Below, piece by piece: positions 16,304 to 24,822 of a DNA stretch of 64,000 nt. The notes below the pieces were generated by a model. The model searched no databases. It worked only from the letters and a program-made list of their open reading frames with translations, and was not told where the DNA came from. The stretch is from CATQHL01 sp965242895 (GTDB lineage: Bacteria > Actinomycetota > Acidimicrobiia > Acidimicrobiales > CATQHL01). The DNA lies in NCBI GenBank assembly GCA_965242895.1, contig OZ251507.1, positions 1,550,001 to 1,614,000 of the forward strand, given 5' to 3'. How positions within the stretch are numbered: the first letter of the stretch is position 1; each line of letters starts with the position of its first letter. The translations under genes were made by a program, and so were the position numbers.

Positions 16304-17455
16304 ATGCAGACAGGGGTTTTTTTCTTCGGAAACGTGGAGATGAACGACGCCGGCGCCGGCCCGCCCATTCCTACTGACAGACGCTATTCCCAAAAGGAAA
16401 TGTGGTACGCCGCCGAGCGGATGTTGGACATGGGCGTAGCCACCGAGCAGGCAGGCTTCGATGTATTCTGGCTGACCGAGCACCACTTCCAGTACGAGGG
16501 CTACGAAGTACTGCCCAACGCCCTGCTGTTCGGCGCCGTGCTGGCCGAGCGCACCGAACGTATTCGTATCGGCGCCCTGTTCAACATCGTGCCTCAGTGG
16601 CATCCTCTGCGTCTAGCCGAGGACTTCGCCACCATGCACAACCTCTCGGGCGGACGAGGAATTCTTGGTGTGGGACGCGGCACCGTCCCCAGGGAGGCTG
16701 AGTCGCTGGGAGGTCTAGTCGGCAGCTTCGACAACCCCGACAAGGCCGAAGCTGATCGCATCAACCGGGAGATTTTCGACGAGGCCATGGACGTGATCAC
16801 GGCCGCTCTCGACAATGAGACTTTTTCCTACAAAGGCAAGTACTATCATCTGCCCCCGGAGGGCATCCCTGACCGGGGAGGGACGGTTCAGACTCTCACG
16901 CTCGTGCCCCGTCCGCTCTATCCCTACGACATCTGGCAGGCTGTCACTTCTCCGCCCACCTTGGAGTACGTGCCTGTCCGAGGGTGGGGAGGCGTCTTCT
17001 GGCTGCGGAACCACAAGTTCTTGGCTGAATGGTGGAAGCGTTTCGGGGAGTACTACGAGAAGGAGCACAACAGGGAGCTAGAGCCCGGGGAAAACCGCAT
17101 GCTCGTGATCAACGTGAGGGTCGCCGACACGCACGAAGAGGCTTGGACGGACGCCCGCGACGGCCACGACGAGTTCTGGAAGTTCCTCGGACCTTATGGA
17201 TGGAGCCGGGGCTACATGAGCGAAGACGGGAGCCCGGCTCAGCCCGGTCTGATCCCCACTTTGGAGGAGTCGGTGGCTCAGAAGGTTTGGATAATCGGCA
17301 CTCCCGAAGAAGTAGCCGAGGGAATCAGCGCTTTCGGAGAAGAGCTAGGGGGGATCGAGCACTTGACGCTGTTCCCCAGTTTCCCGGGCGACACGTACGA
17401 CCAGGCAGGAGAGCAGGTGGCGCGCCTAGGTGAGCAGGTTTTACCCCTGCTTTAG
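16304..17455 (+). CDS. LLM-class flavin-dependent monooxygenase (bacterial luciferase-like)
   Basis: A 383-residue luciferase-like protein, closer to FMN/FMNH2-dependent monooxygenases than the two smaller LLM proteins: 'FDVFWLTEHHFQYEGYEV' and 'RIRIGALFNIVPQWHPLRLAED' are the usual barrel strands, followed by 'GRGILGVGRGTVPREAESLGG'. A strong 'aggaggt' site precedes the ATG. It follows the ABC ATPase in the same direction by about 65 bases and may be in its operon, which would link the imported compound to an oxygenation step. Such enzymes need a flavin reductase, and one is encoded at 34976-35461. Confidence 0.87.
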   Translation: MQTGVFFFGNVEMNDAGAGPPIPTDRRYSQKEMWYAAERMLDMGVATEQAGFDVFWLTEHHFQYEGYEVLPNALLFGAVLAERTERIRIGALFNIVPQWHPLRLAEDFATMHNLSGGRGILGVGRGTVPREAESLGGLVGSFDNPDKAEADRINREIFDEAMDVITAALDNETFSYKGKYYHLPPEGIPDRGGTVQTLTLVPRPLYPYDIWQAVTSPPTLEYVPVRGWGGVFWLRNHKFLAEWWKRFGEYYEKEHNRELEPGENRMLVINVRVADTHEEAWTDARDGHDEFWKFLGPYGWSRGYMSEDGSPAQPGLIPTLEESVAQKVWIIGTPEEVAEGISAFGEELGGIEHLTLFPSFPGDTYDQAGEQVARLGEQVLPLL

Positions 17456-17518
17456 GCACCTCTACACCTTTAGGGGCCTTCCCTGAAGAGGCTCCCCCCT
17501 TTTCAGGCGAGTAAGTTC

Positions 17519-18232
17519 TTACCGGCGCGCTTCTTTGCGTTTCCAGACCTTGTTGATGTAAGAAGACGCATCCGGTGTCTTGCAGGACGTCTCGCCGTGG
17601 TCTACTTCCACTTTCCCTATCCGTTTTGCCGCTTCGAGAGCCTGCGTCCGCAGTTCCCTGTTCCGGCAGCCGATGGCTATCAGGGCTCCGTTCATGCAGT
17701 GACGCACTCGGTTGAGGCTGTCTGATATGTGGTTTTCGATGAAGCGCAGCCTCTCGGCGAAGTAGTCGTTTGGGTATGCCCCTTCCCCCAGGGCTTGGTG
17801 CGCTACTAAGTTCCAGCCGGTGGAGTACACCCACTCGCTTAAGTCCTGTCCGCCGTCTAGCGCCGTCCATTCTTCGGCGCACTCGCCGCACCACTCCGTG
17901 GAAGCCGCAAACTTGGCCATCTCATCGGTGAGGACGTAGTTGTCCATGTCTTCAGCCCAGGCTTGGATTTCGGCTCGTGTAGTGCTCTCAGGGTCTGCGA
18001 CGGCCAGAGCCAGCAGGCGCGCATCGTGGTTACCGGACGCCCAAAGAGCCTGAGCGAGAGGGTGGTCGCCGTGAAGTTTCTTTCCCATTTTCCGCAGGTG
18101 GGCGAAACTCACGCCGAACTGCGGCCCGCAAACCCCATGGCGTGCATAAACCTTGCGGTTCTGAGCCGTCCCAAGTGCCTCTAACTCGGCTAGAACTTCG
18201 CCCGGGTCGGTTTTGCTTTCAACGGGGTTCAT
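17519..18232 (-). CDS. DNA alkylation repair protein (AlkD-like HEAT-repeat)
   Basis: A 237-residue all-helical protein that matches the AlkD/AlkC-like superfamily: 'YARHGVCGPQFGVSFAHLRK', 'LWASGNHDARLLALAVADP', 'EMAKFAASTEWCGECAEEW', then regular helical repeats. The 'LW.sg.hearllA' segment is the family hallmark. AlkD excises positively charged alkylated bases without base flipping. Whether this member is an active glycosylase cannot be read off. It is convergent with the LLM gene at 16304 and downstream of the AAA gene on the same strand. No strong ribosome site is seen before the ATG. Confidence 0.8.
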   Translation of the reverse strand: MNPVESKTDPGEVLAELEALGTAQNRKVYARHGVCGPQFGVSFAHLRKMGKKLHGDHPLAQALWASGNHDARLLALAVADPESTTRAEIQAWAEDMDNYVLTDEMAKFAASTEWCGECAEEWTALDGGQDLSEWVYSTGWNLVAHQALGEGAYPNDYFAERLRFIENHISDSLNRVRHCMNGALIAIGCRNRELRTQALEAAKRIGKVEVDHGETSCKTPDASSYINKVWKRKEARR

Positions 18233-18252
18233 GGGTATCTACTACCGTTCGC

Positions 18253-18363
18253 TTACGCCAGTTCTCTGAGCGTCTGCATAAGCAGTTGAAAGCTCGGAGA
18301 TTGGTTCTCGTGGGGATCCATATGTTCTGCGATTAGTCGCGCAACTTGGACTTCAAGGTGCAT
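18253..18363 (-). pseudogene. Collapsed DUF4276 partner gene (remnant)
   Basis: A 36-residue frame starts with an ATG overlapping the stop of the AAA gene by 11 bases and ends at TAA 18253. Its first residues 'MHLEV' resemble the N-terminus of DUF4276 proteins, and the rest 'EHMDPHENQSPSFQLLM' resembles their C-terminal end. DUF4276 proteins are about 200 residues long and are usually encoded directly after an AAA ATPase of exactly the neighbouring type. The simplest reading is an in-frame internal deletion joining the two ends. The assignment rests on remembered family patterns, so it is moderate. Confidence 0.5.
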
Positions 18364-19645
18364 CGACAGACTCATCGGACAGATCGAACATTCCCTGTAC
18401 CCAACTTTCCCCAAGAAGCCCACCCTCGATCAGATATTCATTCACCAGTGGCATGTCGGAGACCGTTCGTGTGGTAGTGAAGCCATCTTTTCCTCGGTTG
18501 AGCACGCGTAATTGATCGGGCTTGAGCGAGTCGAGCAGGTACGGCGAATGTGTTGAGACGAGTATTTGAGATGATTGTGAAGCGATTAGACATTCTTCGC
18601 CAAGATCTCTCAAGAGCTTGGGATGGACGAAGTTTTCGGGCTCCTCAATGCCAATGAGTGGGGGCGGGTCGGAATCGTACAAGACAAACAAGTAGGCAAG
18701 CAGTTTTAAGGTTCCATCTGATACATAACGAGCCAGGATGGGATCCTCGAAAGGCTGGTCTTTCAATTGAATGAGCAGGCGGCCATCCCGCATGGTTTCC
18801 GTGAGAACTTTTTCTAGTTGAGGTACGCGCCTTGCGAGCACACCAAATACGTTCCGCAACTTCTCTGGTTGCCGTTCTTCAAGGAACTGCATGACGTTGG
18901 CGAGGTTGTCGCCCGTGGGCGACAACCTCCGGGATGTTCCGACTCGCGCAAATTCGCGCATCTGCGGTACTGACAAGTACGACAGGTACCAGCCAGAGAT
19001 GAAGTCGCGCAGCGCCGCCACACGTGGGTGTTCCCTGAGTTGGCCGAGAGTGTTTACGGCCAAAAGATCGGGGGAGCTAAGCGGCTGCTTCTTGCGCTCC
19101 GCGTCTTCGTCCGGCGCATCTCCAGGGATTGCTTCCCCTTCCCCCTTTTGATAGGAGAGGAATCCGAATGGGCGGCCCCGTTGCTTTCGCCGCCAAGAAA
19201 GTTCTTCTTTAGCGACGATAGGGGTCCCTTCAACTTCATCAAGCGCTAGATGGTAAGTGATGAGCGGATTCTGGCTCCGACCCTTACTGCCGTCTTCGTG
19301 TTGCGCCCTTCCCCCTTCCCGGTATTTCAACTCGATGACGACCGGCCCGTCGCAGCCTCGGGATCTCAACTCTCTGATTCCGCCGCGGTCGCTCCAGGTC
19401 TGCGGAAGCCCGTGCGAAAAACATTCCGAGAGAAAGGCAAAAACGTCAAAGGTAGTGGACTTGCCACTTCCGTTGGGGCCGATCAAAACTGTCAGCGGCG
19501 TCAGTTTTTTGAATTCAATATTTTGCAGAACACGGTAGTTCTGGACCTTCAAACTTTCGATGCGGTGAGCGCACCTTGCCTTCTCCTGAGCCCAGCGCTG
19601 CGGCCGTGTCTCGAGCAGAGTGCTTGGGTGTTCATCCGGTGACAT
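18353..19645 (-). CDS. AAA-family ATPase (AAA_21, OLD/RecF-like)
   Basis: A 430-residue SMC-like ATPase. It shows 'IESLKVQNYRVLQNIEFKKL' then Walker A 'VLIGPNGSGKSTTFD' near residue 50, Walker B 'LIGIEEPENFVHPKLL' and the switch 'ILVSTHSPYLLDSL'. Proteins of this type pair with DUF4276 and belong to defence or toxin-like modules, but a single function is not established. It lacks a TOPRIM nuclease, so it is not a full OLD nuclease. Its base composition is lower in GC than that of its neighbours, suggesting acquisition. The partner seems to have been lost (see 18253-18363), so activity may now be silent. Confidence 0.85.
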   Translation of the reverse strand: MSPDEHPSTLLETRPQRWAQEKARCAHRIESLKVQNYRVLQNIEFKKLTPLTVLIGPNGSGKSTTFDVFAFLSECFSHGLPQTWSDRGGIRELRSRGCDGPVVIELKYREGGRAQHEDGSKGRSQNPLITYHLALDEVEGTPIVAKEELSWRRKQRGRPFGFLSYQKGEGEAIPGDAPDEDAERKKQPLSSPDLLAVNTLGQLREHPRVAALRDFISGWYLSYLSVPQMREFARVGTSRRLSPTGDNLANVMQFLEERQPEKLRNVFGVLARRVPQLEKVLTETMRDGRLLIQLKDQPFEDPILARYVSDGTLKLLAYLFVLYDSDPPPLIGIEEPENFVHPKLLRDLGEECLIASQSSQILVSTHSPYLLDSLKPDQLRVLNRGKDGFTTTRTVSDMPLVNEYLIEGGLLGESWVQGMFDLSDESVDAP

Positions 19646-19674
19646 CGTCTGAAACCTTAGGAGGAGACCTCTGC

Positions 19675-21216
19675 TTACCTTCTTGCCTTCCGGCGGTCAT
19701 CGACGGCGGAGGCGCACAATCCTTCGATGATCTTCTTCTCTCTCTCAGGGAAACGCTCAAGTTCTTCCGGATAGCAGTAGTGCTGAAGAAGGCTCATTTT
19801 CTGGCTGGGGTTTTCCTGCAGAAGCTCTAGGGCACCGGCCTCCACCAGCGCCGGGTGAGCGTATCCGCAGGAGTGGGCTAGCTGCAGCAGTTCGGCGCGA
19901 AGGCTGACTATGTAATTCGCACAGCGCACCGCCTTAAGAGCCGGGTCCAGACCCCGTGTCAGCCAGCGCTTGTGGGTAGTCACCCCGGTGGGACAGCGGT
20001 CGGTGTGGCAGCGCTGGGCTTGGACGCAGCCGATGGCTAGCATCGCTTCCCTGCCCACGTTTATTAGGTCTGCCCCCAAGCACATAGCGGCTAGGGCAGC
20101 GTGGCCGAAGCCAAGCTTGCCGCTGCCCGCAAAAACGACGTGGTGATGCATTCCGTGTTCGGCAAAAGCCATGTAGACCCGGGCGAACCCCCTCCGAAAG
20201 GGCAGAGCCACATGATCTGCGAACACCAGCGGACCTGCCCCGGTGCCGCCCTCGCCGCCGTCCACAGTTATGAAGTCTGGGCCTTCCTCCCGCTCGGACA
20301 TGCGTCGCGCCAAGTTATTCCAGAAGCTGTCCACGCCCACCGCTGACTTTATCCCCACCGGCAATCCGGTGAGTTCGGCTAATTTTTCTGTGAAATCGAT
20401 CAACCCGTCTACGTCGTGGAAACTGCTGTGAGAGTTCGGGCTTCTCACGGTTTCACCGACCGGGACGCCCCGCGCCCTGGCAATCTCGGGAGTGACCTTA
20501 GCCCCAGGCAGCAGCCCCCCCAGACCGGGCTTGGCGCCCTGGCTGAGCTTCAGCTCGATGGCGCGCACGGGCGTGTTCTCCAGGCTGGCGAGCAGGGCTT
20601 CTGAACTGAAAGTCCCGTCTGGCTGCCGGCAGCCGAAATAGCCGGTTCCTATCTGGAATACGAGTTCCCCCCCGCAGCGGTGGTAGTCGGAAATCCCGCC
20701 TTCCCCCGTGTTGTGCAGACATCCGGCCAGCGCAGCCCCCCTGTTCATAGCCTCCACCGCCGGTCCGCTGAGCGAGCCGAAACTCATCCCTGAAATATTC
20801 ACGACCGATGACGGGCGGAATTTTCCAGACCTCCCGCGCCATTCACCTAGAACCTTGGCGCAAGGCAGCGTCGCCTCGGAGCGAACGTCAACTGAAAGCG
20901 GGAAAGGGGAGTGCTTGATGACCAAGTACCCGGTCTTGTCGGGGTCTTGGTCGGTGCCGAACCCGAAAAGGGGGTTCTCCCGCTTGGCCGAGGCGTAGAT
21001 CCAGCGCCGCTTGGCTCTATTGAACGGGCGCTCTTCCTCGTTGTTGGTGACGATGTACTGGCGCAACTCAGGCCCGATGGCTTCCAGCATGTATCGGAAG
21101 TGCCCGATGATGGGGAAGTTGCGGAGAATAGTGTGATCGCGTTGAAGCAAGTCGTAGAGGGCTGCCGCTAAGAGGATCCCCCCGATCACGATCACCGCTA
21201 TGAGCCATCCTGGCAT
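19675..21216 (-). CDS. Membrane-anchored FMN-binding glutamate-synthase-like protein
   Basis: A 513-residue protein. It has one N-terminal transmembrane helix ('WLIAVIVIGGILLAAALYDLL') and then the GltB central/FMN domain: 'PSSVVNISGMSFGSLSGPAV', 'TVDGGEGGTGAGPLVFADH', and the 3Fe-4S pattern C-x5-C-x4-C in 'CVQAQRCHTDRCPTG'. It lacks the class II amidotransferase half of true GltB, so it cannot be a complete glutamate synthase. Stand-alone members occur widely with uncertain function. It is separated from the AAA gene by 29 bases on the same strand and from the divergent CocE gene by about 145 bases. Confidence 0.88.
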   Translation of the reverse strand: MPGWLIAVIVIGGILLAAALYDLLQRDHTILRNFPIIGHFRYMLEAIGPELRQYIVTNNEEERPFNRAKRRWIYASAKRENPLFGFGTDQDPDKTGYLVIKHSPFPLSVDVRSEATLPCAKVLGEWRGRSGKFRPSSVVNISGMSFGSLSGPAVEAMNRGAALAGCLHNTGEGGISDYHRCGGELVFQIGTGYFGCRQPDGTFSSEALLASLENTPVRAIELKLSQGAKPGLGGLLPGAKVTPEIARARGVPVGETVRSPNSHSSFHDVDGLIDFTEKLAELTGLPVGIKSAVGVDSFWNNLARRMSEREEGPDFITVDGGEGGTGAGPLVFADHVALPFRRGFARVYMAFAEHGMHHHVVFAGSGKLGFGHAALAAMCLGADLINVGREAMLAIGCVQAQRCHTDRCPTGVTTHKRWLTRGLDPALKAVRCANYIVSLRAELLQLAHSCGYAHPALVEAGALELLQENPSQKMSLLQHYCYPEELERFPEREKKIIEGLCASAVDDRRKARR

Positions 21217-21362
21217 TCGGCTTTATGCTAGTCGTTTAGGAGTTTGACCAACAGCGCAAACAGCGCAAAACATTATTCCAGGCCGCCCGAAAACAGCAAG
21301 AGCGAAAGAGCACCGGCAGGCGGGTGGATCATCGTTTGCATTTTCTAGAAAGGACACCGAAC

Positions 21363-23108
21363 ATGGCAGCACAAAGCGAAGTAAGAGACGGAATGCGTAT
21401 CGACTGGAACGCAGAAATTGAGATGGACGACGGATTGCTGCTGCGCGCCGACGTCTACCGCCCAGACGACGACGGCGCCTACCCTGTGCTGCTCTCTTAC
21501 GGTCCCTACGCCAAGGGCTTGGCCTTCCAAGAGGGTTACCCCAGTGCTTGGCAGCGCATGGCTGATCAGCACCCAGACGTCACCGCCGGGAGCACGAACA
21601 AGTATCAGAGCTGGGAGGTTTGCGACCCGGAGAAGTGGGTGCCCGACGGTTATGCGTGCGTGAGGGTGGACTCGCGGGGCACTGGCTGCTCGCCGGGATA
21701 TATCGACCACTTCTCGCCGCGCGAGACCAAGGACTTCTACGACTGCATTGAGTGGGCAGGCGTTCAGCCGTGGAGCAACGGGAAAGTAGGGCTCTCAGGC
21801 ATCTCCTACTACGCCATCAACCAGTGGCACGCGGCTTCCCTTCAGCCGCCTCATCTGACTGCGATGATCCCCTGGGAGGGGGCCGCCGAGTGGTACCGCG
21901 ACATGACACACCACGGCGGCATCCTCTGCACGTTCTGGGACAACTGGTACGACATGCAAGTCAAAACGGTGCAGTACGGCGTCGGGGAGCGCGGCTACCG
22001 CAATCCCAACACCGGAGAGCCTGTGGCTGGACCGGTCACGATGTCTGAAGAGGAGCTTGCGCGCAACCGCTGCGACTTCGGCGACGAGATATTCGCTCAC
22101 CCGACAGACGACGAATATCACGCCCAGCGCTCGCCCGATTGGTCGAAGGTTGTAGTGCCGTTCCTCTCATCGGCCAACTGGGGCGGGCAGGGGCTGCACC
22201 CAAGGGGCAACTTTGAGGGCTACCTGCGTGCGGCCTCGCAGCAGCGCTGGCTGGAGGTGCACGGCTTGGAGCACTGGACGGAGTACTACACCGACTACGG
22301 AGTTTCGCTGCAGAAACGCTTCTTCGGCCACTTCCTCAAAGGGGAAGACACGGGCTGGGACACAACCGAGCGAGTGCTCCTGCAGGTGCGCCGCGTGGAC
22401 GGATTTGTGGAACGGAGCGAAGACGACTGGCCTATTCCTAGGACGGAGTGGACGAAGCTGAACCTGCACCCAGAAGACAACCTGTTGTGCACCTCGGAGC
22501 CTGCCTCCTCTGCCTCTCTCACCTATGAGACGAGTTCGGAAGGATTGACCTTTCTTACTCCTCCGATGGATTCCGAGACGGAGATCACCGGCCCTATCGC
22601 GGCCAAACTCTTCGTCTCCTCTTCCACCGCCGACGCCGACCTGTTCGTCGTGGTTCGGGTGTTCGATCCGGAAGGGGAGGAGGTCACCTTCATGGGAGCG
22701 ATCGACCCGCACACACCTATTGCCCAGGGTTGGCTGCGAGCGTCTCATCGTCGGCTTGACCCGGAACTCTCCAAGCCCTGGCGTCCATACCACACGCACA
22801 CCGACACTCAGCCTCTAACCCCAGATGAGGTCTACGAACTAGATATCGAGGTCTGGCCGACGTCAATCGTCGTTCCGGCGGGCTACCGAGTCGGTTTCAC
22901 GGTGAGGGGCCGTGACTACGAATACGGAGGCGACACCTCAGGTCTGCGCCTGTCCAATTTCAAGAACGAACTGCGCGGGTGCGGGCCCTTCCTTCACGAC
23001 GACCCACGCGACCGCCCGGCGGAAGTCTTTGACAATCAAGTGACCTTGCACTTCGGCCCGGGGATGAGCAACTATGTCCTGCTGCCGGTGATACCGCCCG
23101 CCGGCTAG
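21363..23108 (+). CDS. CocE/NonD-family hydrolase
   Basis: An alpha/beta hydrolase of about 580 residues with the C-terminal jelly-roll typical of X-Pro dipeptidyl-peptidase-like and cocaine-esterase-like enzymes. The nucleophile region reads 'KVGLSGISYYAINQW', in which the Ser of 'GISYYA' fits the G-x-S-Y-x-G box with Ala at the last place. 'RVDSRGTGCSPGYID' supplies the oxyanion region. The start at ATG 21363 follows 'gaaagga' at suitable spacing; an in-frame start at 21324 lacks this. Substrates of the family are acyl esters or amides. Its stop overlaps the convergent VOC gene by four bases. Confidence 0.85.
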   Translation: MAAQSEVRDGMRIDWNAEIEMDDGLLLRADVYRPDDDGAYPVLLSYGPYAKGLAFQEGYPSAWQRMADQHPDVTAGSTNKYQSWEVCDPEKWVPDGYACVRVDSRGTGCSPGYIDHFSPRETKDFYDCIEWAGVQPWSNGKVGLSGISYYAINQWHAASLQPPHLTAMIPWEGAAEWYRDMTHHGGILCTFWDNWYDMQVKTVQYGVGERGYRNPNTGEPVAGPVTMSEEELARNRCDFGDEIFAHPTDDEYHAQRSPDWSKVVVPFLSSANWGGQGLHPRGNFEGYLRAASQQRWLEVHGLEHWTEYYTDYGVSLQKRFFGHFLKGEDTGWDTTERVLLQVRRVDGFVERSEDDWPIPRTEWTKLNLHPEDNLLCTSEPASSASLTYETSSEGLTFLTPPMDSETEITGPIAAKLFVSSSTADADLFVVVRVFDPEGEEVTFMGAIDPHTPIAQGWLRASHRRLDPELSKPWRPYHTHTDTQPLTPDEVYELDIEVWPTSIVVPAGYRVGFTVRGRDYEYGGDTSGLRLSNFKNELRGCGPFLHDDPRDRPAEVFDNQVTLHFGPGMSNYVLLPVIPPAG

Positions 23109-23482
23109 GCGTGGTGCAGGATCAGCTCGATCATGTTGCCCCAGGGGTCGCGGAAGAACACCTGTCGCAGAGCCGCGGGCGAATCCGGCAGCTCCCAGTA
23201 ATCCACGTCGTTGTCCCTGAGTTGGTCGATCATTTCATCTAGGTCGTCTACTTGGAAGGCGACGTGTGAATTCTGGGGTAGCAGCCGTCCTCCTTCCCCC
23301 CACAGATCGCCTCCGGTGGTGAGGTGCAGGGGGGTTCCCCCGGCGTCAAACCAGGCTCCAGGGAAGCCGAAGTCCGGGCGCGGTGTTGGTTTCAGCCCTA
23401 GCAGGTCTCGATAAAACCACACTGCTTTGTCGATTTCTCCCACGCAGATGCTTGCGTGGTCCAACTTAGTCAGAACTGCCAT
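23105..23482 (-). CDS. VOC-family (glyoxalase/dioxygenase-like) protein
   Basis: About 125 residues with the vicinal-oxygen-chelate pattern: 'LDHASICVGEIDKAVWFYRD' at the start, 'NSHVAFQVDDLDEMIDQL' in the second half and 'VFFRDPWGNMIELI' at the end. Metal-ligand candidates are the His of 'DHASI', the His of 'SHVAF' and the final Glu. Members include glyoxalase I, extradiol dioxygenases and epimerases, and a single short unit like this normally dimerises. The ATG at 23482 has a strong 'aggaagg' site, while a longer frame to 23566 does not. It lies 43 bases downstream of the acyl-CoA-dehydrogenase-like gene on the same strand, so the two are probably one operon. Confidence 0.85.
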   Translation of the reverse strand: MAVLTKLDHASICVGEIDKAVWFYRDLLGLKPTPRPDFGFPGAWFDAGGTPLHLTTGGDLWGEGGRLLPQNSHVAFQVDDLDEMIDQLRDNDVDYWELPDSPAALRQVFFRDPWGNMIELILHHA

Positions 23483-23525
23483 CTTCCTTCCTCTCTGGCG
23501 GCTGTCTGGCGGTTTCTTGAGCGTA

Positions 23526-24710
23526 TCATCCGAACTCCAGTGTCTTGGCCGGCAGGCCGAGCGCAATCTTGCCGACAGTCTCTAGGCAGCGGTCGTTTGC
23601 TGGCGGCATCACCAGCCCGGCCCGGGAGTCGCGCAAGTAACGCTCCATCGGCCAGGAGCGGTGAATGCCCCGCCCGCCCAAGAGTCGCATGCCTTCGGAG
23701 GCGATGTTGTGGGCGGCTTCGGTGGCCAGGTACTTAGCTTGGTTGAGCACGTACGCCAGGGCGGTCGGTTCAAGCTCGCCGCGCAGCAACCCCAGGGTGT
23801 CGCGCGCCCTCCGCGCGGCCTCAAGCTCCATCGACATCCGCCCGACGATCGGCCAGACGTGCGGCTCAGAACTCATTGGAGGCCCGCCGTCGCTGCGGGG
23901 CTTAGAGAGGACGCTGGTGCAGAACTCGAAGGCTGCCTCCGCGATGCCGATGTAGACGCCCGTGTAGCCGGTCGACCAGATGCTCATGTCTTGCTTGAGG
24001 ATTGCTCCGATTTCCCCTACGACGTCATCTGGGAGGATTTTCACGTCTTTAAAGTCGATGGAGTTAGATGCCGTCCCCCGCATCCCTATGGTGTCCCAGT
24101 CGTCGAGAACGGTGATGCCTTCGCGGTTGGTGGGGATCAGCACTGTCAGCAGGCCGTCCTCTAGGCTCTCCGCCCCGTCGAGGAAACTCCAGGTGAAATA
24201 GTAGGTGGCGCCGGTGGAGAGGGAGCAGAAAATCTTCCGTCCGCTCAGACGGTAGCCGTCGTCGTCGGGCACGATTTGGGTGCGCACCTTCCCTTTGTGG
24301 CGGAAGGAACTGCCGGGCTCGCTGGTGATTGAGGAGAGCACGGCGCCCTCGTTGACGATTTCGTTGAAGTAGCGCTCTTGCTGGGATTCGCTGGCGATCT
24401 GGCGTAGAAAGTCCACGATTGCCGAGTGCATGTTGAAGGTCAAACCGGTGCTGGCGCAGCCATAGGCGATCTTAGAGAGGACGGTGGCGTAAGTGAAGGA
24501 GTCGGCGCCTATACCCCCGAATTCCTCCGGCACCATGAGCGCCAAAAGACCGCTCTGGCGCAAGTCGTCGTAATTCTCAAACGGGAAGCGATTCTCTTGG
24601 TCCACCATGGCGGCGCGGGCGGCAAAATTTTCCCGGCTCAGCTTTTCAGCTAGTTCAACCCAGTGGACGTGGCGCTCCGGAATCCTGAATGGTGAGGTGT
24701 TTGGTTTCAC
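23526..24710 (-). CDS. Acyl-CoA-dehydrogenase-fold flavoenzyme (atypical)
   Basis: A 394-residue protein with the full fold: N-terminal helices, 'LMVPEEFGGIGADSFTYATV', the FAD-contact strand 'SSITSEPGSSFRHKGKV', 'DDWDTIGMRGTASNSIDF' and a C-terminal helical domain with 'MRLLGGRGIHRSWPMERYLRD'. The catalytic Glu of ordinary dehydrogenases, in a Y-E-G-T loop after the 'ERYLRD' segment, is replaced by 'SRAGLVMPPAND'. It may therefore be a monooxygenase of the DszC/HpaB-like branch that uses reduced flavin, or another non-dehydrogenase. A flavin reductase exists at 34976. It is co-directional with the VOC gene. Confidence 0.82.
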   Translation of the reverse strand: MKPNTSPFRIPERHVHWVELAEKLSRENFAARAAMVDQENRFPFENYDDLRQSGLLALMVPEEFGGIGADSFTYATVLSKIAYGCASTGLTFNMHSAIVDFLRQIASESQQERYFNEIVNEGAVLSSITSEPGSSFRHKGKVRTQIVPDDDGYRLSGRKIFCSLSTGATYYFTWSFLDGAESLEDGLLTVLIPTNREGITVLDDWDTIGMRGTASNSIDFKDVKILPDDVVGEIGAILKQDMSIWSTGYTGVYIGIAEAAFEFCTSVLSKPRSDGGPPMSSEPHVWPIVGRMSMELEAARRARDTLGLLRGELEPTALAYVLNQAKYLATEAAHNIASEGMRLLGGRGIHRSWPMERYLRDSRAGLVMPPANDRCLETVGKIALGLPAKTLEFG

Positions 24711-24822
24711 GCCTTCATCCTAGTTGAGATTTGGATTGCGGGAGGGCGCGCCTGTCAACTACACCGGACGCTCGTGCGTCTGTTTAGCAGGAGACTCAAT
24801 CAAAACCAGAGGAGGGACTTAA

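Noticed and set aside
17455..17519. Terminator between the convergent LLM and AlkD-like genes
   Set aside because: Only a weak, bulged pairing around 'ggggcct' and 'aggctcccc' was seen, which is not persuasive.
19675..21216. True glutamate synthase large subunit
   Set aside because: The amidotransferase domain is missing and a transmembrane anchor is present, so it is a GltB-like stand-alone protein.
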